This document shows, piece by piece, positions 18,048 through 26,881 of a stretch of 54,406 bases of DNA; the first letter of the stretch is position 1; every line of letters begins with the position of its first letter. The stretch covers positions 1-54,406 of the forward strand of contig CAUTXO010000007.1 in assembly GCA_963542625.1 (NCBI GenBank), given 5' to 3'. Under the pieces are notes generated by a model. The model made no database searches, was not told the DNA's origin, and saw only the letters and a program-made list of their open reading frames with translations. The DNA is from CAUTXO01 sp963542625. Its GTDB lineage: Bacteria; Campylobacterota; Campylobacteria; Campylobacterales; SZUA-545. A program made the position numbers and the translations under genes.

Positions 18048-18615
18048 AATTTACGAGATAAACCTTAACAAAGCCATTGTTTATACGCTTTTGATTGTTC
18101 TCTTAGTGATTGTTACGCTCTTTGTTTTTTTCATACCCGGCGCAAAGGATTTTAAGCTCACAAACGTAAGATCCAAGCACTTTTTAGCCACATACACAAG
18201 CGTTCAAAACCTACACGCCGAGCGCTTTCAAGAGCTAAAAATGCTCTCAAAGAGTAACGCCGCCGCCGCGCAAAAGTTGCAAACCCCGCTTAGCGCGCAA
18301 GACTTAAACGCGCACTTTTCAAAGCATATGAGCGACCTAAACATCAGCGTAGAGCAAAAGGCGCCCTTTGGCACGTATTTTACGGTTTCTAAGATCTCCG
18401 TGGCTGGCAAGATAACCGATCCAAAGAGCATTTTTAACGCCATCGCCGAGTTTAACGAGCAAAAAAACCTACTAGAAATTAACTTCCCGGTCAGCTTTAG
18501 CGCGCAAGAAGACGGCACGATAAACGTGCAATTTTTTGCAACTGCCTACGGTATGGCGGATCTAAACGCCACGTTTAGGCAAGGGCAAGGGCAAAATCAA
18601 AGCGCTAGCAAATGA
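18037..18615 (+). CDS. PilO-like inner-membrane protein
   Basis: A 192-residue protein with a short cytoplasmic N-terminus, one TM helix (~13-35), a coiled-coil stretch (~45-75) and a ferredoxin-like C-terminal domain. The segment SIFNAIAEFNEQKNLLEI corresponds to the PilO helix-strand that follows the dimer interface. Start ATG 18037 overlaps the PilN-like gene by 11 bp. The Gln-rich tail is short. Probably pairs with the PilN-like protein. Confidence 0.55.
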   Translation: MKNEIYEINLNKAIVYTLLIVLLVIVTLFVFFIPGAKDFKLTNVRSKHFLATYTSVQNLHAERFQELKMLSKSNAAAAQKLQTPLSAQDLNAHFSKHMSDLNISVEQKAPFGTYFTVSKISVAGKITDPKSIFNAIAEFNEQKNLLEINFPVSFSAQEDGTINVQFFATAYGMADLNATFRQGQGQNQSASK

Positions 18616-19451
18616 AAACCCGCTTCAAAGCCTTTCTAACGTTTGTTTTGTTAGCGCTTGTTTTTGTGCTACTTTCATTCACCGGGCTTGCAAAGGCAGA
18701 CACCGCCGCCAATGAATACTTTAGCTCAGCCATCAAAAAAGCAGCAGTTAGTTACGCCGTCATTAGGGGCGTAAATTCCGTCGTATCCGTCATCAAAGGC
18801 TCAAGCGTCAGCGTTTCACCCGCAGGCGTGGGCTTAGAGATTGCCTTTGGCGAGATCCTAGATCCAATCGACGACCTAACGCAAAAGGTTTCAAACGTGC
18901 TCGTCGCCGCAATCGTGGCGCTTGGTATAGAAAAAATTGTTTTTGAGCTAGCCGGTAGCTACATCTTCCCCATTTGCGCGGGGCTAACCTTTGCGCTTGC
19001 CATTTTGAGCCTTGCCGCTAGGCAGACGCGCGCAATGATTTTTCTAGCCAAGATCCTAGCCGGGCTTTTGATACTCAGGCTTTTGTTACCGCTTAGCGCC
19101 TTTGTTTCAGCGGGGCTAAACGAGCACCTGTTTTCGCAAAAAATCGAGCAAGCAAGGCAGGTTTTAACGCTAAGCGCTGAGCAGTTCAAGCTCAGCGACG
19201 CAAGCAGCGGCTCAATGCTTGATGGCATTATCCCCGGCTACAAGGACCTAAAAGAAAAGTTTGCCTACGTCAAAAACACCTTTGGCGAGATACAAGAAAA
19301 CGCCGCTAAGATCATCGACGCCCTTGTGAGCCTTGCCACGATTTACGTTTTTATGTTTTTGCTAGACGCCATCGTTTTGCCCCTTGCTGGCTTTGTGCTA
19401 ATCTACAAGAGCTTTAACGCACTTTTTGCCCCTAACCGCCCCGGCGCCTAA
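18612..19451 (+). CDS. polytopic membrane protein, last gene of the miaB operon
   Basis: A 279-residue protein with a signal-anchor (~8-28), a central pair or trio of TM helices (~98-165) and a C-terminal TM (~240-268), separated by helical soluble segments. No named domain recognised. The ATGA overlap with the PilO-like stop shows coupling. A similar hypothetical membrane protein ends the corresponding C. jejuni operon. It may belong to the same envelope machine, but that is inference. Confidence 0.65.
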   Translation: MKTRFKAFLTFVLLALVFVLLSFTGLAKADTAANEYFSSAIKKAAVSYAVIRGVNSVVSVIKGSSVSVSPAGVGLEIAFGEILDPIDDLTQKVSNVLVAAIVALGIEKIVFELAGSYIFPICAGLTFALAILSLAARQTRAMIFLAKILAGLLILRLLLPLSAFVSAGLNEHLFSQKIEQARQVLTLSAEQFKLSDASSGSMLDGIIPGYKDLKEKFAYVKNTFGEIQENAAKIIDALVSLATIYVFMFLLDAIVLPLAGFVLIYKSFNALFAPNRPGA

Positions 19452-19471
19452 CTCATACACCAAACAACACA

Positions 19472-20116
19472 CTACTCACGCTTCTTGTCTAGTCTTGCGG
19501 CGCGGAGTTGTCTTGTTTTAGAGCAAGATCCAACTGGAGATCTAGCTGCATCAATGAGCTCGTCAAGCAAATCTAGTAGCTCATAATCAGTGCTTTGGAG
19601 CTCTTGCTTAAGGTAGCGGATATTGACCTTGCTGCTTCTTAGCAAATTGCCTGCGTCGGCGCGGTGCTATTGTTGTTTTATTTTGTCTAGGTTATCTGAA
19701 ATTGAAATCAAATAATTCCACAAAAGCCCCTCTGGTCTTGTGATAGGGACTTCCACGCCAAACAATGAGCCCTTATTTGGCTTATGCATAATCTCCGTGT
19801 GAGCGTCATCTAGCCCTAAAAGTATGTCAAAGTCAGACGGCGACGCGGTCTTAGGAATCACGTAATGCGACACATCTTCTTTAATAAACTCAATCTCCCT
19901 GCGGTCTAGTTCGTCTAGCACATTGCCTATTCCTGTGTTATAGCTAAACACATCGGCGTCTTCAGTCGAGCGCGGTTTGGCGTAAAGCCAAGCGCTAACG
20001 CCCCGCCAATGACGCAATCTTGCTTAAGCGCGCCGAAAACTCCTTGACTAAACTGGGGATTTTGCAAGCACAGCTTCTTGCTCTCTTGATGTTTCTAGCT
20101 CGTTTTTGTCCGGCAT
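19472..20116 (-). pseudogene. decayed nucleotidyltransferase-family gene
   Basis: Fragments in several frames join into one protein. ATG 20116 with AGGGAGA upstream opens MPDKNELETSREQEAVL; another frame gives SLVKEFSARLSKI; a third gives DCVIGGALALG; the longest piece (19667-~20000) continues AKPRSTEDADVF and ends at an in-frame TAG (19667-19669). Reading past it gives HRADAGNLLRSSKVNIRYLK and runs to a stop at 19472. GG-x5-...-DAD is the active-site pattern of AbiEii/MNT-like nucleotidyltransferases. At least two frameshifts plus an amber codon disable it. Such genes often act as toxins or defence partners, but no partner gene is visible. Confidence 0.75.
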
Positions 20117-20149
20117 TGCCGTCTCCCTACTTTCCGCACTGCTCGCTTT

Positions 20150-20293
20150 GCGCGCCACGCCCACCGGCGCTAAGATCTTGGCGCGGATCTACGCACGGCT
20201 CTAGCACAAATATACGCGCGGATCTTGGCGCAAATCCTAGTCTAGATCTACGCGCGGACCGCTGCGCGCAAACTTGGTAGCCAACCGCCGCTG
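20150..20293. repeat. AGATCT/GATCT repeat patch
   Basis: Between the decayed gene and dusB, short phrases such as AAGATCTTGGCGCGGATCTACGC recur in varied form, with GCGCGGATC repeated three times. It is a small version of the large repeat field. Confidence 0.6.
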
Positions 20294-21226
20294 CTAGCTT
20301 TCCCCAAAAAATTTGGCGGCAATAGATCTTGCGCGGCTTGGGTCTGTGACTGTGTTTATTTCGTTTCTAAAATCGGTCGCGCCGGCGTAATTTTTGCTGT
20401 AACGATGAAAGTGCTTTCTAAAAATCACAGCGCCATAATCGCCATAAAGCTTGATTGTGTTATCAAAATGCTCCAAAATCACTTCAGATCTTAGTTTGTT
20501 TGTGATTTGCTCGCTTGATTGTTTGAGCTGCCAAAAGATCCACGGATTGCCAAGCGCGGCGCGCCCTATCATAATTCCATCGGCATTTGTCACAGCAAGC
20601 ACATCTTGCGCTTTTTGATAATCCGTTATATCACCATTGGCAATAACGGGAATTTTCACCGCACGCTTTGCCGCGGCGATGGCTTCGTAATCCACTTGCG
20701 CTACGTATCCGCCCTTTTTCGTGCGCCCGTGAATGGTGATAAAATCCGCGCCGCCAGCCTCGCACGCGCGCGCAATTTCAGCCGGAATTTTCTCATCAAA
20801 GCCAATCCTTACTTTCACGCTCGTGTAAGGCTTTTTGCTGTGAAGTTTAATGGTGGAAATAAAGCGCTCAAGCTTGGCTAGATCCCTAAGCAGCGAGCTA
20901 CCGCTTCCGTGCGCCACAACCTTAGGGGCGGGACAGCCGCTGTTTAGATCTATGCCATCAACGTGGCTAAGATCGTTCAAAATACCAACGGCATCTTTGA
21001 TAATCTCCGCGCTATTGCCGCTAATTTGCACAAAAAACGGATCTTCAGACGCGTTTGCTAGCAGCATATCTTTGGTGGCGGCGTAATTATAAACAAGCGC
21101 GTTTGAGCTAACCATCTCGCTAAAGGTCAGATCCGCGCCAAATTTTTTTACCGTTGCCCTAAAGGCAAGATCCGTCCAGCCCGCAAGCGGCGCCAAAAAA
21201 ACGGGCGGCCTTGAAAAATCTAGCAA
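20294..21226 (-). CDS. dusB: tRNA-dihydrouridine synthase B family
   Basis: FMN enzyme that reduces uridines in tRNA to dihydrouridine. The 310-residue protein opens with FLAPLAGWTDLAFR (9-23) and has the catalytic cysteine C98 in DLNSGCPAPKV, TIHGRTKKGGY and IPVIANGDI, followed by IMIGRAALGNPWIF. The start is TTG 21226, fitting the family N-terminus; it overlaps the stop of the upstream membrane-protein gene (TTGCTAG), so translation is coupled. Confidence 0.95.
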   Translation of the reverse strand: MLDFSRPPVFLAPLAGWTDLAFRATVKKFGADLTFSEMVSSNALVYNYAATKDMLLANASEDPFFVQISGNSAEIIKDAVGILNDLSHVDGIDLNSGCPAPKVVAHGSGSSLLRDLAKLERFISTIKLHSKKPYTSVKVRIGFDEKIPAEIARACEAGGADFITIHGRTKKGGYVAQVDYEAIAAAKRAVKIPVIANGDITDYQKAQDVLAVTNADGIMIGRAALGNPWIFWQLKQSSEQITNKLRSEVILEHFDNTIKLYGDYGAVIFRKHFHRYSKNYAGATDFRNEINTVTDPSRARSIAAKFFGES

Positions 21227-22224
21227 AGGAAGTCGTCTAGCGTGGCTTTTAGCCCAGCTGCTTTAACCGCCAAATACCGCCTAAATGGCGTGTATTCATC
21301 AAGCGGCGAGCTCTCTAGCAGATCTTTAACTTCATCGTAGCGCTCAAATTCTAAGTTTGCGTAGATCCAAGCGTCCGTGGCGTCTGAAAATTCGCTTTTT
21401 AAATTGTAGGCAATATCTAGCACAACTTCCGGGCTTAAATTTTTGCCTAAATTTCTCACAAGCGCAATAAAATCCGCGCTTTGCAAGCCAGCGTCTTTTA
21501 GGTAAGAATTTATGCTCGCCTTTTCAATATCAAGCGGATTTGTCGCGTCGCCAAAGCGGCTTAAAAACGCAACGAGCGTGTGCTTATCCATTATCCCCTT
21601 GAATTTATCTAGCTTTTTTTTATCGCCATAGGTTGCCAAAGCCGCCAAGCTAGCAGCTGTTAGTTCCTTATCCACAGGGTATTTCTTCAAGATCTCATCG
21701 GCGTATTTTTTATCAAGCGCTAGCTTATTTAGGGTGTTTTGTTTTACTAGGTAGCTATCCGCGCTAAGCTTTATCCCGCTTAGATCCGCAGGCTTTTTCT
21801 CTCCAAGCGCTTTAAAAGCCGCAAGAATGGCGTCAAGATCTTCGTCCTTTGTCTTTTCATCGTATGCAAGTGGCGTAATGCGCGAGTTTTTCAAAAAAAC
21901 AAAAATTGGCTTAAGGAGCGCGTGCTTTAATTCCACAGGGCTTGCCTGCCCCGTCGCGCTTGCAAACACAAGCTTTTTGATGTTTGAGATGTCCTTTTCC
22001 ATAGATCTGCGCTCTAGGAAGCTCACAAACCCGTAAAAAAGCATATGAAACAAAGACGAAACAAACAAAAAAACGCTAGGCAAAACTATCCAAACCGCCA
22101 CGGGAAGCTCAAGCGTGTAGGAGTAAAACGTCACAGAATACGAGCCGCCGTTGCTTAGGTATGTATAAACGCCGACTATAACTAAAAAAAGTATTGATAG
22201 AACGGAATAAAGTTTAAGTCTCAT
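21220..22224 (-). CDS. conserved membrane protein of unknown function
   Basis: A 334-residue protein with two N-terminal TM helices (~5-23 and ~41-64) and a long helical soluble domain (~75-334) rich in Lys, Ala and Leu that may form helical repeats. No named domain recognised. It is immediately upstream of dusB and overlaps it by 7 bp. A likely promoter -10 box (TATAAT) reads leftward from 22254-22249. Confidence 0.7.
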   Translation of the reverse strand: MRLKLYSVLSILFLVIVGVYTYLSNGGSYSVTFYSYTLELPVAVWIVLPSVFLFVSSLFHMLFYGFVSFLERRSMEKDISNIKKLVFASATGQASPVELKHALLKPIFVFLKNSRITPLAYDEKTKDEDLDAILAAFKALGEKKPADLSGIKLSADSYLVKQNTLNKLALDKKYADEILKKYPVDKELTAASLAALATYGDKKKLDKFKGIMDKHTLVAFLSRFGDATNPLDIEKASINSYLKDAGLQSADFIALVRNLGKNLSPEVVLDIAYNLKSEFSDATDAWIYANLEFERYDEVKDLLESSPLDEYTPFRRYLAVKAAGLKATLDDFLC

Positions 22225-22248
22225 CTTAGCCTCGCTTTAAAAAGGCTT

Positions 22249-22254
22249 ATTATA
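22249..22254 (-). promoter_or_regulatory. -10 box for membrane protein-dusB operon
   Basis: TATAAT on the minus strand in the 123-bp gap between divergent genes, ~25 nt upstream of ATG 22224. Confidence 0.6.
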
Positions 22255-22315
22255 CAAATAGTTTTATTACACAAAAGGCGCGCGCGGCGGGGGCAAAAAT
22301 TAATGCGCTTGCGGC

Positions 22316-22321
22316 TATAAT
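22316..22321 (+). promoter_or_regulatory. -10 box for YmdB-like gene
   Basis: TATAAT within GGCTATAATC, 26 nt before ATG 22348, in the divergent gap. Confidence 0.6.
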
Positions 22322-22347
22322 CAAAAATTTTATTTTTAAAGAATGCT

Positions 22348-23148
22348 ATGAGAGTAGGCTTTTTAGGCGATGTAGTCGGCCGCCCAGGGCGGGAAATAAT
22401 CAAAATTCACTTGCAAAAAGCAAGGCAAGATCTTAGGCTAGATCTTGTGGTGGCAAATGTAGAAAACGCGGCTGGGGGCTTTGGCTTTACGGAAAAGATC
22501 TTGCAAGAGCTGATGGCGTGCGGCGTTGATGTTTTCACAGGCGGCAATCATTCGTTTGACAACAAAGAAGCCTTTGGGCTTTTTGACGCCTACCCCGTCA
22601 TCGCGCCGGCAAACTACGCAAGGCTACTAGGCAAAAGCGGCGTGTATTGCGCGGGGGATCTTGCCATCATCAACCTAATGGGCTGTTTTGGTATGCCAAT
22701 GTGCGACAACCCCTTTCTAACAGCGCAAGATCTAGTGCAAGAGCTCCTAGCTAAGGGCACGCGCAAGATCTTAATCGATTTTCACGCCGAAGCCACGAGC
22801 GAAAAATCCGCGCTAATGCGGCTTTTTGAAGGCAAGGTTTCTTTCATCGTCGGCACGCACACGCACATCGCAACAGACGATCTAATCATCAAAGATGGCA
22901 CGGGCTTTGTGAGCGACGCAGGGCTTAACGGCTGTTTTGACGGCGTCATCGGCGTGGCAAAAGATGAGCCGCTAGAGCACTTCAAAATAGGGATTAAAAG
23001 GCATTTTAAGATCCCAAGCGTTTGCAAAAGGGTCTTTCAGATGGTCGTTTTTGAGCTGGATATCACGGGCAAATGCCTAAGCGCGCAAAAATTCAGAAGC
23101 ATAGAAGACGCCCCCTTGCGAGCGCTTTATGGGGCGGAGCATTTATAA
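22348..23148 (+). CDS. YmdB-like metallophosphoesterase (TIGR00282 family)
   Basis: A 266-residue dinuclear-metal phosphoesterase. Metal ligands are visible: D8 in FLGDVVGRPGR, E39/N40 in NVENAAGG, N67/H68 in GGNHSFDNKE, a His in FHAEATSEK and two in GTHTHIATD. Bacillus YmdB is a 2',3'-cAMP phosphodiesterase; substrate here is not proven. The family's usual Trp in GNHxWD is Phe. Its stop overlaps the MagIII start by one base (TAATG). Confidence 0.88.
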   Translation: MRVGFLGDVVGRPGREIIKIHLQKARQDLRLDLVVANVENAAGGFGFTEKILQELMACGVDVFTGGNHSFDNKEAFGLFDAYPVIAPANYARLLGKSGVYCAGDLAIINLMGCFGMPMCDNPFLTAQDLVQELLAKGTRKILIDFHAEATSEKSALMRLFEGKVSFIVGTHTHIATDDLIIKDGTGFVSDAGLNGCFDGVIGVAKDEPLEHFKIGIKRHFKIPSVCKRVFQMVVFELDITGKCLSAQKFRSIEDAPLRALYGAEHL

Positions 23149-23789
23149 TGTATAGCAGCGATATTTTTTGGAAGTTTGTAGAGCTAAATCTTGTGAAAGA
23201 AAATTACCCGCTTTGGTGGCCCGGAGCCGGCGAATTTAGCGTGGTAATTAGCGCGATTTTGACGCAACAAAGCAAATGGGAGCGCGTGAAGCTTTCCTTG
23301 CAAAACTTGCAAAAGCTGGGGCTAACTAGCGCGCAAGACATTGACAGCGCGGATTTTTACGTTCTAGCTAGCGCGATTAGCCCGTCTGGGCTTTATAACC
23401 AAAAGGCAAGCCGTCTTAAAGCGCTTTGCAAAAATTTGCTTTTAGATTTTGGATCAGAGCAAAACTTTAGGCAGCACGTAAGGCGCCAATGGCTTTTGGC
23501 GCAAAAGGGCATCGGGCAAGAAACCGCAGACGCAGTGCTGAATTTTTACAGTTTCAAGCCCGTGATGGTGGTGGATAGCTACACGATGCGGTTTTTGCGC
23601 GCGCTTGATTTTACGTTTGAAACTTACGATGAAGCAAAAGAATGGCTTGAAAGCGGGATATTCACAGATCTTGACGCCATACAAGAAAGGCTTAGCTTGA
23701 AAGATTACGAAGTTTTTGCGCTTTTTCACGGCGGCTTTGTCGAGTTTGGCAAAACAAAACGCAGCGCCAAAGATCTAGGGCTAGACTAG
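23148..23789 (+). CDS. magIII: 3-methyladenine DNA glycosylase, MagIII type
   Basis: Base-excision repair glycosylase of the EndoIII/HhH-GPD fold. The 213-residue protein has the helix-hairpin-helix ~119-131 (QKGIGQETADAVL) and catalytic D143 (VVDSYTMRFL). The EndoIII catalytic Lys and the C-terminal 4Fe-4S cysteines are absent, as in Helicobacter MagIII. Start ATG 23148 is chosen because it forms the TAATG overlap with the preceding gene; an upstream in-frame start would lie 75 nt inside that gene. Confidence 0.88.
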   Translation: MYSSDIFWKFVELNLVKENYPLWWPGAGEFSVVISAILTQQSKWERVKLSLQNLQKLGLTSAQDIDSADFYVLASAISPSGLYNQKASRLKALCKNLLLDFGSEQNFRQHVRRQWLLAQKGIGQETADAVLNFYSFKPVMVVDSYTMRFLRALDFTFETYDEAKEWLESGIFTDLDAIQERLSLKDYEVFALFHGGFVEFGKTKRSAKDLGLD

Positions 23790-23820
23790 CGCAAAGCACA
23801 AGGGCAAACAAGGGCAAACT

Positions 23821-26709
23821 ATGAAAAAACTACTATTTTTCGCGGCATTTGCGCTCCTTTTTGGCGCGGATAAAAGCTACTTTTACAAAGAAACGCCGCA
23901 ATTTAAGCTCATTTTCACGCAAGATGACGCGCAAAAAGCGGACGAATTCATCGCGTATTTTGGCAACATTTTAACGGCTTACACGCACAGCTTCAACCAG
24001 CCCCTTTACATAAAACCAACGATTGTTTTTGCGTCAAACCACCACCAAATGGCAAACGGTTACGCCTTTAGCTCGCCATTTACGTTTAGCAAATACTACC
24101 CAACCGGCAGCCTAGATCTTGATGAATTCCCGTCGCCAAGCTGGACGAAGCTCCTTGCCTTGCACGAAACAAGCCACATTTTCCAGCTCCACGCCAAGCC
24201 TGCTTCAATGCGCGCGCTTGAGAGCGTCTTTGGCTCCCTTGCTGAACCAATTTTAGTACCGCCGTTTTTGCCTATTTTGCCCGTTTTCATCACGCCAAAC
24301 AACCTATTGCCAACGTTTTTCCTAGAGGGCAACGCGATTTTAAACGAATCCTCTCACGGCAACGGCGGGCGGCTTTACAGCGCGCACAACAAGGCGCTAT
24401 TTTTAAGCCTTTTAAAAGCCGGGCGCCTAAACTTAGCGCGCCTTTACAACGAGCACGAGAGCTTTCCATTCACGGGTGAAAAATACATCGTTGGCTCCTT
24501 TTTCTTTGCGTTTTTGGCGCAAAAATATGGCGCCGAGCGCGCAAACGGCTTTTTCAGGGCGCATAGCGAGCATTGGATCAACCCGTTTTTAATTTCCCAA
24601 ACCGCGATGAGCCATTTTGGCAAAAGCATTGATGAGCTTTTTTGGGAGTTTTTGAACTTCTTTGCGCTAGAAGCGGGGGCTTTTAGGGAGCAAGCCGGGC
24701 GCGTTTTAGCCACGAGCCTAATCTACGCGCCGCTTTCTAGGCAAAATGATGAAAGCTTTTTTGTGACGTCAGATCTAAAAAGCTACCCGCGGATCTACAC
24801 GCTAAGCCATCAGCGCGCGGGGGGGCAAGATCTAGAGCGACGCGCGGGCGCACAAGATCTCAAAATACAAAGCGGCGATTTTCACATCGGCAAGGTGTTT
24901 AAGCTTGGCGGCGAGTTTTACACAAGATCTTCAGGGCGGCTAGGCGCGGATAAAATAGTAGCCGGGCTTTGGAATGGGGAGCAAGCGCTAAAAAAAGACA
25001 CAGCCGGGCTTGTCGTGCAGGACTTTTGCGCGGACAAAATGGCGTATTTTAAGGCGGCTGGCACCTTTGATAGCACGGAACTTTTTATAGACGGCAAATC
25101 AGCCGGCGCGGTAAATTCTGGCGCGATGTTTGACGAAGCGTGCAATTACTATTACTTCAGGCAAGATGGGCGCACGCGGGCGCTTTACAAAAACGGCGCA
25201 CGGCTTTTTGGCTTTGATGGCTGGGACGCAAAGCTAGCCGACGTGCGCGCGGGCAAGGTTTATTTTGTGGCGCCATCACAGTTTGGCTCCGCGCTCTTTG
25301 TTTATGACGGCAAGATTTCAAGGCTAGGCGCGGCGGATAACATCATAGACGCCAAAGCCCTAGGCGGCGATGAGTTTTTGCTAAGCACGGTTTCAAGCAG
25401 TGGCTACCGCATTTTAACAGCAAAACTAAGCCCGCAAACGGGCGAGCCGGTGCTTTGGCGCTACAAGGATCTTGGCGCGGATCTTGAAAAAGGCACGAAG
25501 ATCTTTGGCGCTAGCGGGCAAGATCTAAGCCAAGATCTTAGCTTAGATCTAAGGGCGGATCTAGGGCAAAACCAAAGCACGGATTTGCGCCAAGATCCAA
25601 GCGCGGGCGGGGCGCAAGATCTAGGGCAAGATCTAGGGGCAGATCCAAGACAAGATCTAAGACAAGACGCACACCAAGATCCAAGCACAGCCGCGCGCGC
25701 TCAAAATCTGCGCCAAGACCAGGCCCGCTACAAAATGCAAGCGTATAATCACCTAACAAACCTACGCTACGCCGGGCTTCATCCAGAAGTTGCAACAAGC
25801 GCCAAAGCGCACGACGTCAAGCTAAATTTGGCGTTTAAAGACGAGCTAGACCAAAACGCCCTGACGCTAAACTACCAAGACAAAAAGGCAAAATCTCGCG
25901 CGCAAGCACTCGGGCTAAAGTATGAAAACACGCGCTATGACCTAAACTTTGCCATAACCTACCAGCGTTTTTTGCGTGGCTGGGGCGGTGCGCGCAAATT
26001 TTTCGCTCAAGGGCTAGCGCAATACCCGCTTTGCGCTGGCTCAAGGCACAGCTTAAGAGCACTTGCTAGCAAATATTACGAGCAAGAGTATAGCGCGGCG
26101 CCGTTTTTTGGCGGGCTAGAGTTTTCACACCGCGTGATTTTTGGGCTTTCAAACTTTGCCTACCACAATTTTAAGCTTGGCGCCTATGCCGGCGAGCGCG
26201 GCGCGGCAAGCGTTAATCTAGCCTACAGCGAGAGTTTTTGGGACGCCCTAAACTTAAAAACAAACTTTAAATTTTCTTCATCAAGCGCGGGCGGGCTCAA
26301 GCTCTCTAGCGCGGCGAGAGAATTTAACCCAATTAACAAAAATTTTTACGACCTGCGCGATGATATTTTTGCCAAAGATCTAGCAAGTGGGCAAGCTGGC
26401 GCGGATCTAGCGCTAAACTTTAGCCTTTATAGCGCGGGGGTTTTGTCGCTCAAAAACGTGATTTTAAAAGGCGGCTACGAATATGCGCGGTTTTCTCCTA
26501 GTTTTAACGGGCGCGGATCTGTAGCGAGCGCGGCTAGCGGCCCGGCGAAAAACCTAAGCGGGCGCAAAAACCTAAGCGAAACAAGCGCGGGCGCGGAATT
26601 TATCCTACTTTTTGGTAGAAAATTCACAATGCCGCTTGAAATTTTATACGTGAAAAACTCGCTAAATAAGGATAGCAACGTGCTTTTTAACTTTGGCGGT
26701 AACTTTTGA
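23821..26709 (+). CDS. secreted zinc metalloprotease-like protein with propeller and C-terminal barrel
   Basis: A 962-residue exported protein with a signal peptide (1-~16). Residues ~20-310 form a gluzincin-like protease domain: H115-E116-x2-H119 in LHETSHIF and a downstream Glu, E169, in FLEGNA. Residues ~315-560 are beta-rich, propeller-like repeats (YYYFRQDGRTRALYKNG type). From ~640 to the C-terminal Phe the alternating beta pattern suggests an outer-membrane barrel. Residues ~567-636 are a QDL/QDP-rich insert made of AGATCT repeats, and a smaller one lies at ~335-349. Substrate unknown. First gene of an envelope cluster running to 33517. Confidence 0.72.
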   Translation: MKKLLFFAAFALLFGADKSYFYKETPQFKLIFTQDDAQKADEFIAYFGNILTAYTHSFNQPLYIKPTIVFASNHHQMANGYAFSSPFTFSKYYPTGSLDLDEFPSPSWTKLLALHETSHIFQLHAKPASMRALESVFGSLAEPILVPPFLPILPVFITPNNLLPTFFLEGNAILNESSHGNGGRLYSAHNKALFLSLLKAGRLNLARLYNEHESFPFTGEKYIVGSFFFAFLAQKYGAERANGFFRAHSEHWINPFLISQTAMSHFGKSIDELFWEFLNFFALEAGAFREQAGRVLATSLIYAPLSRQNDESFFVTSDLKSYPRIYTLSHQRAGGQDLERRAGAQDLKIQSGDFHIGKVFKLGGEFYTRSSGRLGADKIVAGLWNGEQALKKDTAGLVVQDFCADKMAYFKAAGTFDSTELFIDGKSAGAVNSGAMFDEACNYYYFRQDGRTRALYKNGARLFGFDGWDAKLADVRAGKVYFVAPSQFGSALFVYDGKISRLGAADNIIDAKALGGDEFLLSTVSSSGYRILTAKLSPQTGEPVLWRYKDLGADLEKGTKIFGASGQDLSQDLSLDLRADLGQNQSTDLRQDPSAGGAQDLGQDLGADPRQDLRQDAHQDPSTAARAQNLRQDQARYKMQAYNHLTNLRYAGLHPEVATSAKAHDVKLNLAFKDELDQNALTLNYQDKKAKSRAQALGLKYENTRYDLNFAITYQRFLRGWGGARKFFAQGLAQYPLCAGSRHSLRALASKYYEQEYSAAPFFGGLEFSHRVIFGLSNFAYHNFKLGAYAGERGAASVNLAYSESFWDALNLKTNFKFSSSSAGGLKLSSAAREFNPINKNFYDLRDDIFAKDLASGQAGADLALNFSLYSAGVLSLKNVILKGGYEYARFSPSFNGRGSVASAASGPAKNLSGRKNLSETSAGAEFILLFGRKFTMPLEILYVKNSLNKDSNVLFNFGGNF
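25519..25727 (+). repeat. in-frame AGATCT array inside metalloprotease gene
   Basis: About six AGATCT plus several GGATCT/AGATCC sites in ~210 bp, read mostly as CAAGATCTA (Gln-Asp-Leu). It encodes residues ~567-636, between the propeller-like region and the barrel. No conserved structure is expected from the encoded low-complexity sequence. Confidence 0.85.
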
Positions 26710-26881
26710 GCGGGCAAAGATCTTGTGCGGCGCAAAGATCTTACGCCAGGCTAGGATCTTGGCGCACGTGGCGACGGCTTGAATCTAGCGCGCTAGATCT
26801 TGCCCGCATAGATCCAAGCGCGCGCGGGCGGCTAGTGCGGATCCTAGCGTTAGATCTAAGCGCGCGCAAGGGGGGCTAGAC
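26710..26881. repeat. intergenic AGATCT/GATC repeat patch
   Basis: A 172-bp gap filled with AAAGATCTTG, TAGGATCTTGG, GCTAGATCTTGC and TTAGATCTAAGC-type phrases. It separates the metalloprotease gene from the small TM protein gene. No promoter motif could be picked out. Confidence 0.7.

Noticed and set aside
23073..23147. Longer N-terminus for the MagIII gene
   Set aside because: It would lie inside the preceding gene, and the TAATG overlap with ATG 23148 explains the start better.
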